In this document: positions 56,441-64,000 of the stretch, one piece after another
How positions within the stretch are numbered: position 1 is the first letter of the stretch
Layout: each line of letters starts with the position of its first letter
From: Candidatus Krumholzibacteriota bacterium
GTDB taxonomy: Bacteria > Krumholzibacteriota > Krumholzibacteriia > Krumholzibacteriales > Krumholzibacteriaceae
Reading direction: 5' to 3'
DNA: 64,000 nt
Assembly: GCA_030609325.1 (NCBI GenBank)
Contig: JAUWCL010000017.1
Location: 1-64,000, forward strand
Translations under genes and position numbers: made by a program
Notes under the pieces: generated by a model
What the model saw: only the letters and a program-made list of their open reading frames with translations
What the model was told of the DNA's origin: nothing
Database searches by the model: none

Positions 56441-57391
56441 TTGATCCGAGTACGGGAACTCTCAAAATACTACGGGGTTACGAAGGCGGTGGACAACCTC
56501 GCCTTCACCGTCGAGAGAGGCGAGGTCCTGGGTTTTCTCGGGCCGAACGGCGCCGGCAAGACCACCATGATGAAGATGCTCGCCTGCTATCTTCCCCCCT
56601 CTTCCGGTACCGCGGAAATCTTCGGATTCGACATACTGGAAGATTCGATGAAGGTAAGGAAGAGAATCGGCTACCTCCCGGAGAAGAATCCCCTCTACAC
56701 CGACATGGACGTCCGCTCCTTCATCGAGTTCGCCGCCCGCCTCAAGGGCGTGGAAAGAGAGTCACTGAACGGTTCGGTGAACTCGGTCATCGAGAGGTGC
56801 GGGCTCGGGAAAGTCTGGCGCAGGAAGATAGGCAACCTCTCCAAGGGATTCCAGCAGAGGGTAGGAATCGCCCAGGCGATCGTGAACGACCCGGAGCTGC
56901 TCATCCTCGACGAGCCTACGATCGGCCTCGACCCGCGGCAGATAATCGACATCAGAACTCTGATCAAGGAACTCGGCAGGGACAGGACCGTCATACTCAG
57001 CTCCCACATCCTCCCCGAGGTGAGCCAGGTCTGCGACAGGATAATAATCATAAACAACGGCCGCCTCGTTGCCGCAGGCTCCCCCGACAACCTTCGTGAC
57101 AGGCTCAAGAAATCTTCGATGACTAATGTCCGCATTGCGGGGTCAGCCGATCCGGCCGATGCCGAACGTATCATCTCATCGCTCGACGGAGCGAGCGTGA
57201 TCCGGATCGAGGAACCGGTCGGAGACGGGTCGGCACTTATCACTGTCGAGTCGTCTTCCAATTCCGATATCCGCAACGCTCTCGCGAGGAGACTCATCGA
57301 GGAGGATATCCCCCTTCTCGAGATCTACAGCGAGGAACTCTCGCTCGAGGACATCTTTATAAGGCTCGTTACCGAGGAAGGCGACGCGTGA
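56441..57391 (+). CDS. ABC transporter ATP-binding protein (GldA-like)
   Basis: A 316-residue ATPase of the ABC-2 type. Walker A is GPNGAGKTT (about residue 38), the signature reads LSKGFQQRVGIAQAIV, Walker B is LLILDEPTIGLD, and the H-loop is SSHILPEV. The start is TTG at 56441, because GGAGGACG lies 8 bases upstream and the promoter candidate begins transcription after the earlier ATG. The C-terminal domain (about 225-316) is typical of GldA/NatA-like proteins. It overlaps the permease gene by 4 bases. Confidence 0.88.
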   Translation: MIRVRELSKYYGVTKAVDNLAFTVERGEVLGFLGPNGAGKTTMMKMLACYLPPSSGTAEIFGFDILEDSMKVRKRIGYLPEKNPLYTDMDVRSFIEFAARLKGVERESLNGSVNSVIERCGLGKVWRRKIGNLSKGFQQRVGIAQAIVNDPELLILDEPTIGLDPRQIIDIRTLIKELGRDRTVILSSHILPEVSQVCDRIIIINNGRLVAAGSPDNLRDRLKKSSMTNVRIAGSADPADAERIISSLDGASVIRIEEPVGDGSALITVESSSNSDIRNALARRLIEEDIPLLEIYSEELSLEDIFIRLVTEEGDA

Positions 57392-58158
57392 GCAGGACCT
57401 CCGCGATATACGGCAGGGAACTGAGATATTTCTTCCAGTCGGTGACCGCGTACGTGGTCATCTCGATATTCCTCGTTATCTCCGGGTACTTCTTCTTCAG
57501 CATCTTCCGTTATTACAACCTGCTGTCCCTGCAGTCGATGCAGAGCGGATTCGCGCCGGGCGGCCTGAATCTCATCGACGGGGTGATTCGGCCGCTTCTC
57601 GGCAACATCAGCATCATAATCCTGCTCCTGCTCCCGCTGCTCACGATGAGATTGATGGCCGAGGAAAAGAAGCAGGGGACATTCGAGCTCCTCTCGACCT
57701 TTCCAGTATCCGATATTTCCGTGGTGACCGGCAAGTTTCTCGCCGCGCTGACCGTTTACGCCGTAATGATCGGCTGCACGCTGCTCTACCCCGGGATGCT
57801 CTTCTTCTACGCAGAGCCGGAGATCGTTCCCATCATCACCGGATACCTCGGCCTCCTGCTGATGGGAGCGACCTTCATCGCCATGGGGACTTTCTTCTCC
57901 TCACTGACAGAAAACCAGATCATCGCGGGCGTGGCCACCTTCGGCGCGTCCCTCTTTTTTCTCGTGATAGGCTGGGGCGCGCCTTTCGTCGGCCAGAAGT
58001 TCGCGGCGGTGCTCGCGCAGATATCGATCCTCTATCATTTCGAATCTTTCTCAAAGGGAGTGATCGAGACGAGCGACTTTACCTACTACATCTTCCTCAC
58101 CGCTTTTTTCCTATTCCTGACGGTGAGGTCGCTCGAATCGACGAGGTGGAAAAGCTGA
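57388..58158 (+). CDS. ABC-2 permease (GldF-like)
   Basis: A 256-residue permease with about six membrane helices, for example VISIFLVISGYFFFSIF, NISIIILLLLPLLTMRLMA and TYYIFLTAFFLFLTVRSL. The segment MRLMAEEKKQGTFELLSTFP is characteristic of GldF and NosY-like permeases. GTG start within the end of the ATPase gene (GTGA). With the next two genes it forms a GldF/GldG/DUF4340 set that, outside gliding bacteria, may move an envelope component. Confidence 0.85.
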   Translation: MSRTSAIYGRELRYFFQSVTAYVVISIFLVISGYFFFSIFRYYNLLSLQSMQSGFAPGGLNLIDGVIRPLLGNISIIILLLLPLLTMRLMAEEKKQGTFELLSTFPVSDISVVTGKFLAALTVYAVMIGCTLLYPGMLFFYAEPEIVPIITGYLGLLLMGATFIAMGTFFSSLTENQIIAGVATFGASLFFLVIGWGAPFVGQKFAAVLAQISILYHFESFSKGVIETSDFTYYIFLTAFFLFLTVRSLESTRWKS

Positions 58159-59720
58159 TGGGCAGCGTAATTTACAGAATTCTCAGTACTGCAGGTCTCG
58201 TCCTGATCGTCATCGGAGGAATCTTCTACGGGATCTTCTACACGAGCGGATGGCCGGCCGTTCTCCCTCTCTTATTCGGTCTGGCACTCACCATCGCGGC
58301 TTTTGCCGGCGGATACCGTTCGGAGAAATCGGAAGGATCCAGGCGTACCACACGATTCGGAATAGGCGCCGGCCTCTCGGTCGTGACGGTCGCCGCGATA
58401 TTGATCTTCCTCCAGACCCTGTCATTCAGGCACACTGCGACTATCGACCTGACGAGCAATCGGCGTTTCTCGCTATCCCCCCAGACACACAAGGTACTCG
58501 ATGCCCTGATATCCCCGGTGCATCTGACTGGCTTCTACAAGGAGACGAGCCAGGACAGGGTCGTGCTGCAGGACCTGCTCGAGAGTTATTCGGCGTGCAA
58601 CCCGTCCGTGACCTTCATCTTCATCGATCCCGACAGAGAGCCAGTCCTGGCGCGCAATTACGGGATCACCCGGACCGGCGTACTCTTCATCGAATCCGGG
58701 CAGGCGCGCGAAGAGATCAAGGACCCTGCCGAGGACCGGCTGACCAATGCCATCGTCAGGGTGACTTCCGGCAGGATAAAAACGGTCTGCTTTCTCATCG
58801 GCCACGGCGAGAAATCGGTCTACGAGACGGGGCCCCACGGCATCAGCGCCTTTATGGAAGCTCTTCGGACCGAGAGCTTCGAGGTACGCGACCTTGTCGC
58901 TCTCGCCGCCGAGAAGATACCGGAGGAGTGTGACATCCTCGTCTCCGCCGGGCCTGAGAAGGACATAGTCAAACATGAGCAGAACGTGATCCTTGACTAC
59001 CTGGCCGGCGGCGGACGCACCCTCTTCCTCGTCGATCCGATGACTGAGATCGCCAACATCGAGGGAATACTCGCCGCCTACGGAATACTCCTCGGAAATG
59101 ACGTCATAGTCGACAGGCAGGGGAAGCTCCTAGCCGGCAACTTTCTCACTCCTGTGGTAAACAGTTACGGCAAGCATCCGATAACCGAGGGGTTCAGGCA
59201 TTTCTCGTTTTTCCCGCAGGCGCGGTCGGTCACCGTGCTGAAGGATCTCCCTCCCACACTCGAGGTAACGGTCCTCGCGAAGACGAACGAGGGCGCCTAT
59301 TCCGAGAGTGACATGGCAACTCTGCTCGAGGGCCAGACTCAGTACGAGCCCTCCGAGGACTTAAAGGGGCCGATCGACATTGCGGTCGCCTCGGTCATGA
59401 GGGTCCCCGCGTCCAGCGTCCCCGACTCAGCATACGCAGCCACGGAATCACGCATGGTCGTCTTCGGCGACAGCGATTTCGCCGGGAACTCTAATCTCCG
59501 CCTTTCGGGAAACAAGGACCTGCTGCTCAACACCGTCCACTGGCTCGCCGAGGCAGAAGACATGATCTCGATCAGGTCGACCGACGACCTTCAGCAACCC
59601 GTCCTGCTGACGGCTACGCAGGGGCGTTTCGTCTTCTGGATCCCGGTCATCGCCCTGCCCGCACTGGTACTGCTCGCCGGAGCTGCAACCCTCACGTGGA
59701 GAAAGAGAACCGTCCGGTAG
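58158..59720 (+). CDS. GldG-family ABC transporter accessory protein
   Basis: A 520-residue protein with an N-terminal membrane pair (LIVIGGIFYGIFYTSGW, then VVTVAAILIFLQTLSF), a large extracytoplasmic GldG/ABC_transp_aux-type domain containing FIESGQAREEIKDPAEDRLT and TVCFLIGHGEKSVYETGPHG, and a C-terminal membrane helix (FWIPVIALPALVLLAGA). The ATG at 58158 overlaps the permease TGA (TGATG); an in-frame GTG at 58146 is less likely. It is the membrane-tethered partner in GldF-like systems. Confidence 0.87.
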   Translation: MGSVIYRILSTAGLVLIVIGGIFYGIFYTSGWPAVLPLLFGLALTIAAFAGGYRSEKSEGSRRTTRFGIGAGLSVVTVAAILIFLQTLSFRHTATIDLTSNRRFSLSPQTHKVLDALISPVHLTGFYKETSQDRVVLQDLLESYSACNPSVTFIFIDPDREPVLARNYGITRTGVLFIESGQAREEIKDPAEDRLTNAIVRVTSGRIKTVCFLIGHGEKSVYETGPHGISAFMEALRTESFEVRDLVALAAEKIPEECDILVSAGPEKDIVKHEQNVILDYLAGGGRTLFLVDPMTEIANIEGILAAYGILLGNDVIVDRQGKLLAGNFLTPVVNSYGKHPITEGFRHFSFFPQARSVTVLKDLPPTLEVTVLAKTNEGAYSESDMATLLEGQTQYEPSEDLKGPIDIAVASVMRVPASSVPDSAYAATESRMVVFGDSDFAGNSNLRLSGNKDLLLNTVHWLAEAEDMISIRSTDDLQQPVLLTATQGRFVFWIPVIALPALVLLAGAATLTWRKRTVR

Positions 59721-59733
59721 TGGAGGTACCGAT

Positions 59734-61056
59734 ATGAAGGCCCGCAGCCTCATCATCCTCATCGCCGTTCTCGTCTTCGTGGCCGGATATTTCTTCCTCG
59801 TCGAGGAGAGGCAGCACCGTGACGCGGTCGACGCGAAGAGATCCTCGCGGATGCTCCTGCCGTACGGCCCTCTCGACATCGATGCCGTCTCCTTCATCAA
59901 CCCCTACGGTGAGACGATCCAGTGGGAGAGAGTCGGGGACGGATGGATGATAACATTTCCCGTCACCGATATCGGCGAGAAGAGTACCATCGACATGTTC
60001 CTCGGCCAGATTGCTCCCGGGCAGAAGCTCGAGGAATTCGCCGACGTGGCCGACCTTTCCCAGTACGGGCTCGCTCCGCCCTACGCCACCGTTATCCTCG
60101 ATAGCGGAAGGTACGGAAGAACCGATACCGTTCATGTCGGCGAGAAGACTCCCACGAGCTTCAGATCTTATGTGACGCTCGGATCGTCCGGGGACGTCGT
60201 GGTGACCCGCGAGCTCGCCCACAACGTGATGCAGAAGAGGCTGTTTCACCTGAGGGACAAGAACTTCATCGCCCTGACCGACAGGAATATCACATCGTTC
60301 TCCATCGTCTCAGGCGGTAACCTTCTCGCCTTCCAGCGATCGGGAAGCTCCTGGAAAGTTGCCGGTTCGACGCTGACAGTCGACCGCAACGTCATCGAGC
60401 CCTGGGTTACAAGGCTCGCCACCGCCCTCGTATACGAATTTGCCGCCGAGGCCCTGGCGGACACCCTTTCTTTCGGGATCGGCGATCCTCACAGGTCGGC
60501 CGTCCTTAAGACCGGCGTCGGCGGATCGATCAGGATATCGTTCGGCAAGCGCAGGGGCTCCCTCGTTCCGGTCATCAGGTCGGGGCGCGGAAAGGTGATG
60601 ATGATAGAAGCCGGATTCCTCGATGCGTTCCACTGGACGGACGACCGCCTCGTCGTCATGAGCCTCTCCCTCGTCAAGCCGGGAAAGGTCACCGCCCTCC
60701 AGTGGGAGACCCCCGATACCGTCGCCTCGTGGAGTATGGAGGACGGCGTGTGGATGGCGCGCGGGAACGACCGCACGCCCGTCGATCAGGAGGCGGTGAA
60801 GTATCTGCTGATGTATCTGCGATCCGCAACCTACGAAAGTCTCGTGACAGACCGCGAACTCGTATCGGCGGCGAAGCCAGACGTCATGATCACCCTGGGC
60901 GAAAGGTCCGGCGAGTTGCTCGATATCATATCACTCTACCGTTTCGAGGACGGGACCGCCGGGGGCATCTCGATCTCCGGGGGAAACGCCGGCCGTATCA
61001 GCGATGGGACGCTCGCTGAAATCCACCGGGCATACTCGGCGATCCTCAGGCGTTAG
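59734..61056 (+). CDS. DUF4340 envelope protein
   Basis: A 440-residue protein with an N-terminal membrane anchor (LIILIAVLVFVAGYFFLVEE) and a long extracytoplasmic all-beta part of repeated DUF4340-type segments (VGDGWMITFPVTDIGEKSTI, SWKVAGSTLTVDRNVIEPWV, GVWMARGNDRTPVDQEAVKY). Each repeat contains a Trp-x-x/aromatic plus Asp pattern. DUF4340 genes usually follow GldG-like genes, as here (13-base gap). Function unknown; the repeats may bind the transported polymer or the GldG-like protein. Confidence 0.85.
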   Translation: MKARSLIILIAVLVFVAGYFFLVEERQHRDAVDAKRSSRMLLPYGPLDIDAVSFINPYGETIQWERVGDGWMITFPVTDIGEKSTIDMFLGQIAPGQKLEEFADVADLSQYGLAPPYATVILDSGRYGRTDTVHVGEKTPTSFRSYVTLGSSGDVVVTRELAHNVMQKRLFHLRDKNFIALTDRNITSFSIVSGGNLLAFQRSGSSWKVAGSTLTVDRNVIEPWVTRLATALVYEFAAEALADTLSFGIGDPHRSAVLKTGVGGSIRISFGKRRGSLVPVIRSGRGKVMMIEAGFLDAFHWTDDRLVVMSLSLVKPGKVTALQWETPDTVASWSMEDGVWMARGNDRTPVDQEAVKYLLMYLRSATYESLVTDRELVSAAKPDVMITLGERSGELLDIISLYRFEDGTAGGISISGGNAGRISDGTLAEIHRAYSAILRR

Positions 61057-61110
61057 ACCGGGACAACTTCAGTATCACCTTTTGAGATATTCTGCTATAT
61101 TTAATGCGTG

Positions 61111-62238
61111 ATGAACGATTCTCGCGGAAAGATATCAAGAAGAGATTTTCTGTCCCGCACGGCGGGAATGATAGCGGCGGGTGCTGCCCTTGGAGGCGCG
61201 GCATTCGCCGATGACGGCGAACCTCATCCGGCGGAGTACTGGGAGAAGCTCGAGGGCGGCCGCGTCCGATGCACCCTCTGTCCCCACCGGTGCAGGATCT
61301 CCGACGGCAGACGGGGCGCATGCAGGGTCAGGGAAAACCGCGGCGGGATCCTCTATTCCCTCTCATGGGGAAAGCCGTGCGCCCTTCACGTCGATCCGAT
61401 AGAGAAGAAGCCGTTCTACCATTTCCTGCCCGGCTCCATCTCCCTCTCTATGTCCACGGTGGGATGCAACATGATATGCCATTTCTGCCAGAACTGGCAG
61501 ATCGCGCAGTCCTCTCCCGAGGACATCGATACTGAGAACGTGAGTCCGGGATTCTTCGCGAAAAAGGCCGTTCGGTCGGGCGCTTCTTCCATAGCGTTCA
61601 CCTACGGGGAGCCGGTCGTCTTCATCGAATATGCTATGGATATAGCGGCGGCCGCCAGGGAATCAGGCGTGAAGAGCGTGGTCGTCACCAACGGATATCT
61701 CGAGCGGGAGCCTCTCGCCGACCTCTGCTCTACGGTCGACGCGATCAAGGTCGATCTCAAGGCCTTCGAGGACGGATATTACAGGAAGATATGCGGAGCC
61801 AGGCTCGACCCCGTGCTGCGCTCCCTCGCGGAGATCAGGTCCCGTGGCGTATGGCTCGAGATCGTCTATCTCATGGTACCGACTCTCAACGACGACGCGG
61901 AGACGATCGGCAGGATGGCGGCCTGGATAAAGGCCGAACTCGGGCCTGACGTTCCGGTCCATTTCTCGAGGTTCCATCCCGCCTATCGCCTTTCCGACCT
62001 TCCCCCCACGCCCGTCTCTTCGCTCGAGGCGGCAAGGAAAAGATGTCTCGACGCCGGATTGAACTACGTCTATATCGGCAACGTGGCCGGTCACGATGCC
62101 AACTCGACATTCTGCATCTCATGCTCGAAGAAGATCATTGACAGGTCCGGGTACACAATACGCTCCATCGAGATGGACGGAGACAGGTGCCGGTTCTGCG
62201 GGACCGCCCAGCCCGGAGTGTGGAGGAAAGATTCATGA
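61111..62238 (+). CDS. amrS: AmmeMemoRadiSam radical SAM enzyme with Tat-type leader
   Basis: A radical SAM enzyme of about 375 residues. SRRDFLSRTAG near residue 10 is a twin-arginine motif, followed by a short hydrophobic stretch (MIAAGAALGGAAFA) that looks like a Tat signal. The N-terminal cysteine region CTLCPHRC and the SAM cluster motif CNMICHFC (Cx3CxxC) are intact. The family is the radical SAM part of AmmeMemoRadiSam systems, whose reaction is not settled. Start is ATG at 61111 or GTG at 61108. It overlaps the Memo/AMMECR1 gene by 4 bases (ATGA). Confidence 0.88.
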   Translation: MNDSRGKISRRDFLSRTAGMIAAGAALGGAAFADDGEPHPAEYWEKLEGGRVRCTLCPHRCRISDGRRGACRVRENRGGILYSLSWGKPCALHVDPIEKKPFYHFLPGSISLSMSTVGCNMICHFCQNWQIAQSSPEDIDTENVSPGFFAKKAVRSGASSIAFTYGEPVVFIEYAMDIAAAARESGVKSVVVTNGYLEREPLADLCSTVDAIKVDLKAFEDGYYRKICGARLDPVLRSLAEIRSRGVWLEIVYLMVPTLNDDAETIGRMAAWIKAELGPDVPVHFSRFHPAYRLSDLPPTPVSSLEAARKRCLDAGLNYVYIGNVAGHDANSTFCISCSKKIIDRSGYTIRSIEMDGDRCRFCGTAQPGVWRKDS

Positions 62239-63770
62239 CGATACGCGCAGCGACCGTAGGTCTGGTATTTCTGCTGACACTCGCCGCGGCCGGCACGGAT
62301 GGTGCCGGCCTGAAAGGAAGCGACATGGTACAGTCGATTCGGAGGCCGGCCGTTGCCGGACAGTTCTATTCTTCTGACCCGAAAGAGCTGCGCAGGGAGA
62401 TAGAGCAATACATCGGCGAGGCTGATCCACCGGCCCTGGAGGGCGATATATTCGCCCTCATATCTCCTCACGCCGGATATATGTATTCCGGGCATGTCGC
62501 GGCATGGGGCTATTCGCTCCTCGAGGAGAACCAGTTCGAGACCGTCGTTCTCATCTCACCATGCCACGTCGAGTACTTCCGCTTCGCCTCGATCTACGAC
62601 GGAGACGCCTACGAGACCCCGCTCGGCCTGGTGGATATCGATAAAAATCTCTCCGAGGAGATAGCCTCGCGCAGCGACCTCGTAAAGATCGGGCCGGACG
62701 GACACGGGACAGGGCCACGCGGAAGGGGCGAGCACTCGCTCGAGGTGCAGATCCCCTTCCTGCAGGTCACCCTGGGGGATTTCAGGATCGTGCCGATAGT
62801 GATGGGGGACCAGTCCGCCGATATAGTGGACGGCCTGGGAGAGGCCCTCGCGGTGGCGCTCGACGGCCGCAACGTGCTGATCGTCGCCAGTACCGATTTG
62901 TCCCATTTCCATGATGACGCCTCGGCGAGAAAACTCGACGGCGAGTTCATCGAGAAGCTCGAGGCTTTCGACGCCGTAGGCCTCATGCGCTCGATCAGCG
63001 CGGGAAAGACCGAGGCATGCGGCGGAGGGCCATCAGCGGCGGCGATGATAGCCTCGACCGGTCTCGGCGGCACTGGCTGCACGGTGCTGAAATATGCCAA
63101 TTCCGGTGACGTCTCGGGTGACAGGGAAAGCGTCGTCGGTTACGTCTCCGCCGTCATCACGGGAGTCCGCGGGAGCGGTTCGTCGTACATCCAGGAGGAA
63201 AGCGTCGGGAACGACGTAGACCGGGAGACGAGGATATTCCTACTGCGTTACGCCAGGTCGGTCATCCGCGAGAATCTCGGCATGGAAACGGATGAAATCA
63301 AGAGACCCGAATCGCCCATCCTCATGGAGAAGCGCGGAGGATTCGTCACTCTCAAGAAGAACGGAAGGCTCAGAGGCTGCATCGGGTATATCGATGCGGT
63401 CAAGCCTCTCCTCGATACGGTCGGCGAGATGGCTTGCTCGGCGGCGTTCAGCGATTACAGATTCGACCCGGTCATTAAGGAAGAGGTCGACGACCTGGTG
63501 ATCGAGATATCGGTCCTCAGCCCGGTGCGCGAGACAAAAGACACTTCGGAGATCGAGGTCGGAAGGCACGGGATCATCATATCGGGAGGCGACCGGCGGG
63601 GGCTGCTCCTTCCCCAGGTGGCGGCCGAATACGGCTGGGACAGGAACACCTTTCTCGACCAGACATGCGTCAAGGCCGGGCTCGCTCCCGGCGCCTGGAA
63701 GGATGCCGGCACCACCATAGAGATATTCAGCGCCGAGATATTCTCCGAGGAGGATATGGGACTGCGCTAG
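62235..63770 (+). CDS. Fused Memo-AMMECR1 protein (AmmeMemoRadiSam B+A) with signal peptide
   Basis: A 511-residue fusion. The N-terminal MTIRAATVGLVFLLTLAAAG is a signal peptide. The Memo domain (about residues 35-300) keeps the metal ligands known in human MEMO1: His in SPHAGYMYSG, His in SPCHVEYF, Cys in TEACGGGPSAA; SSTDLSHFHDD-like residues follow. The AMMECR1 domain (about 325-511) has the signature LRGCIGYIDAVKPL. ATG at 62235, preceded by GGAGGAAAG. The in-frame extension upstream lies inside the radical SAM gene. Both partners thus appear to be exported. Confidence 0.9.
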   Translation: MTIRAATVGLVFLLTLAAAGTDGAGLKGSDMVQSIRRPAVAGQFYSSDPKELRREIEQYIGEADPPALEGDIFALISPHAGYMYSGHVAAWGYSLLEENQFETVVLISPCHVEYFRFASIYDGDAYETPLGLVDIDKNLSEEIASRSDLVKIGPDGHGTGPRGRGEHSLEVQIPFLQVTLGDFRIVPIVMGDQSADIVDGLGEALAVALDGRNVLIVASTDLSHFHDDASARKLDGEFIEKLEAFDAVGLMRSISAGKTEACGGGPSAAAMIASTGLGGTGCTVLKYANSGDVSGDRESVVGYVSAVITGVRGSGSSYIQEESVGNDVDRETRIFLLRYARSVIRENLGMETDEIKRPESPILMEKRGGFVTLKKNGRLRGCIGYIDAVKPLLDTVGEMACSAAFSDYRFDPVIKEEVDDLVIEISVLSPVRETKDTSEIEVGRHGIIISGGDRRGLLLPQVAAEYGWDRNTFLDQTCVKAGLAPGAWKDAGTTIEIFSAEIFSEEDMGLR

Positions 63771-63939
63771 TACGCGTCTCTTTAGGTAAGATTAAAAACA
63801 ATCCGGGCTGGTCCCTTCGGTATCCATACAAACTCAGGCTTTCTCCGATCGCACCTTTGCTTCGGACATCTTCTGAGTCACTTAAGGCTCAGATATGAAG
63901 GGTATTTCTGCTGTTCGATTTCCCTGATTTATCTCATTA
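63771..63939. other. Intergenic region, nothing recognisable
   Basis: After the stop of the Memo/AMMECR1 gene there is no open gene, RNA gene or clear terminator. Base composition is lower in GC than in the genes. It leads into a short tandem repeat at the window edge. Confidence 0.35.
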
Positions 63940-64000
63940 TGTCCATGTTCCTCATGGATCACGGTTCTTTGTAGATCACGGTACTTCAAGGATCGCAGTA
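63940..64000. repeat. Tandem repeat with 17-base period, cut by the window edge
   Basis: Two units (63957-63973 and 63974-63990) share GATCACGGT(T/A)CTT, and a third unit begins at 63991 (GATCGCAGTA) before the window ends. A weaker first unit (63940-63956) matches at 8 of 17 positions. The repeat may continue beyond the window. Confidence 0.6.

Noticed and set aside
1-64000. CRISPR arrays, insertion sequences or prophage genes
   Set aside because: No regular spacer-repeat array, transposase, integrase or phage structural gene was seen on either strand; the only tandem repeat is the short one at the right edge.

Overview
The window is a GC-rich stretch of a Gram-negative (diderm) bacterial chromosome. 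Inner-core LPS heptose genes, msbA, a Wza-type export protein, several lipoproteins and a Tat-type leader show the double membrane. AGG/AGA (Arg) and ATA (Ile) codons are common and several genes start with GTG or TTG. This mix, with DUF5752 beside TreT, GldA/F/G-like transporters and an AmmeMemoRadiSam pair, resembles candidate phyla of the FCB neighbourhood, but no phylum can be assigned from this sequence alone. I see no insertion sequence, prophage, CRISPR array or rRNA. No gene-free stretch exceeds 300 bases.

Layout. 1-4.2 kb: a truncated tRNA-Leu, a small DUF6982-like gene, tRNA-Cys and tRNA-Gly, and a glycogen-type block (SPOR lipoprotein, galT-like, glgA). 4.3-16.2 kb: surface-glycan cluster 1. 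Its minus-strand arm has a DegT aminotransferase, a phosphoglycosyl transferase, a Gfo/Idh oxidoreductase, a hexapeptide acyltransferase, two glycosyltransferases and a radical SAM protein. Its divergent plus arm has a glycosyltransferase, a thymidylate-kinase-like protein, an AlkP-fold phosphodiesterase, and RmlC- and RmlD-like genes. 16.2-22.5 kb: an RmlA-like nucleotidyltransferase, then a trehalose block carrying two routes (TreT, and OtsA with OtsB) plus a DUF5752 protein and a GT4. 22.4-35.7 kb: exopolysaccharide cluster 2, one minus-strand run of a second phosphoglycosyl transferase, Wza, Wzz, an ExeA-like ATPase, a CpsD-like P-loop protein, a nucleotidyltransferase, an AlkP-fold protein, a flippase, a GT2, an SMR-like protein, a large GT-C-like membrane protein and a GT4.

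36-38 kb: a deoxyhypusine-synthase-like protein and a DUF3108 protein. 38-51.4 kb: hsp20, lon, then an LPS-core run (four GT9 enzymes, msbA, split hldE kinase and adenylyltransferase genes, a GT2 and two GT4). 51.5-56.2 kb: lipoproteins, a GT39-type membrane transferase, a DUF72 protein, a tail-anchored zinc-ribbon protein and a DUF5683 protein. 56.4-61 kb: GldA/GldF/GldG-like ABC genes and DUF4340. 61.1-63.8 kb: an AmmeMemoRadiSam pair in which both proteins carry export signals.

The dominant theme is envelope glycans: sugar-nucleotide modification, lipid-linked initiation (two separate phosphoglycosyl transferases), assembly, flipping and export, plus LPS inner core and compatible-solute or storage sugars. 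The most unusual signals are non-coding: a structured leader ending in an intrinsic terminator directly against the Shine-Dalgarno (SD) sequence of the second phosphoglycosyl transferase, and a hairpin over an SD-like element just ahead of the hsp20 start.
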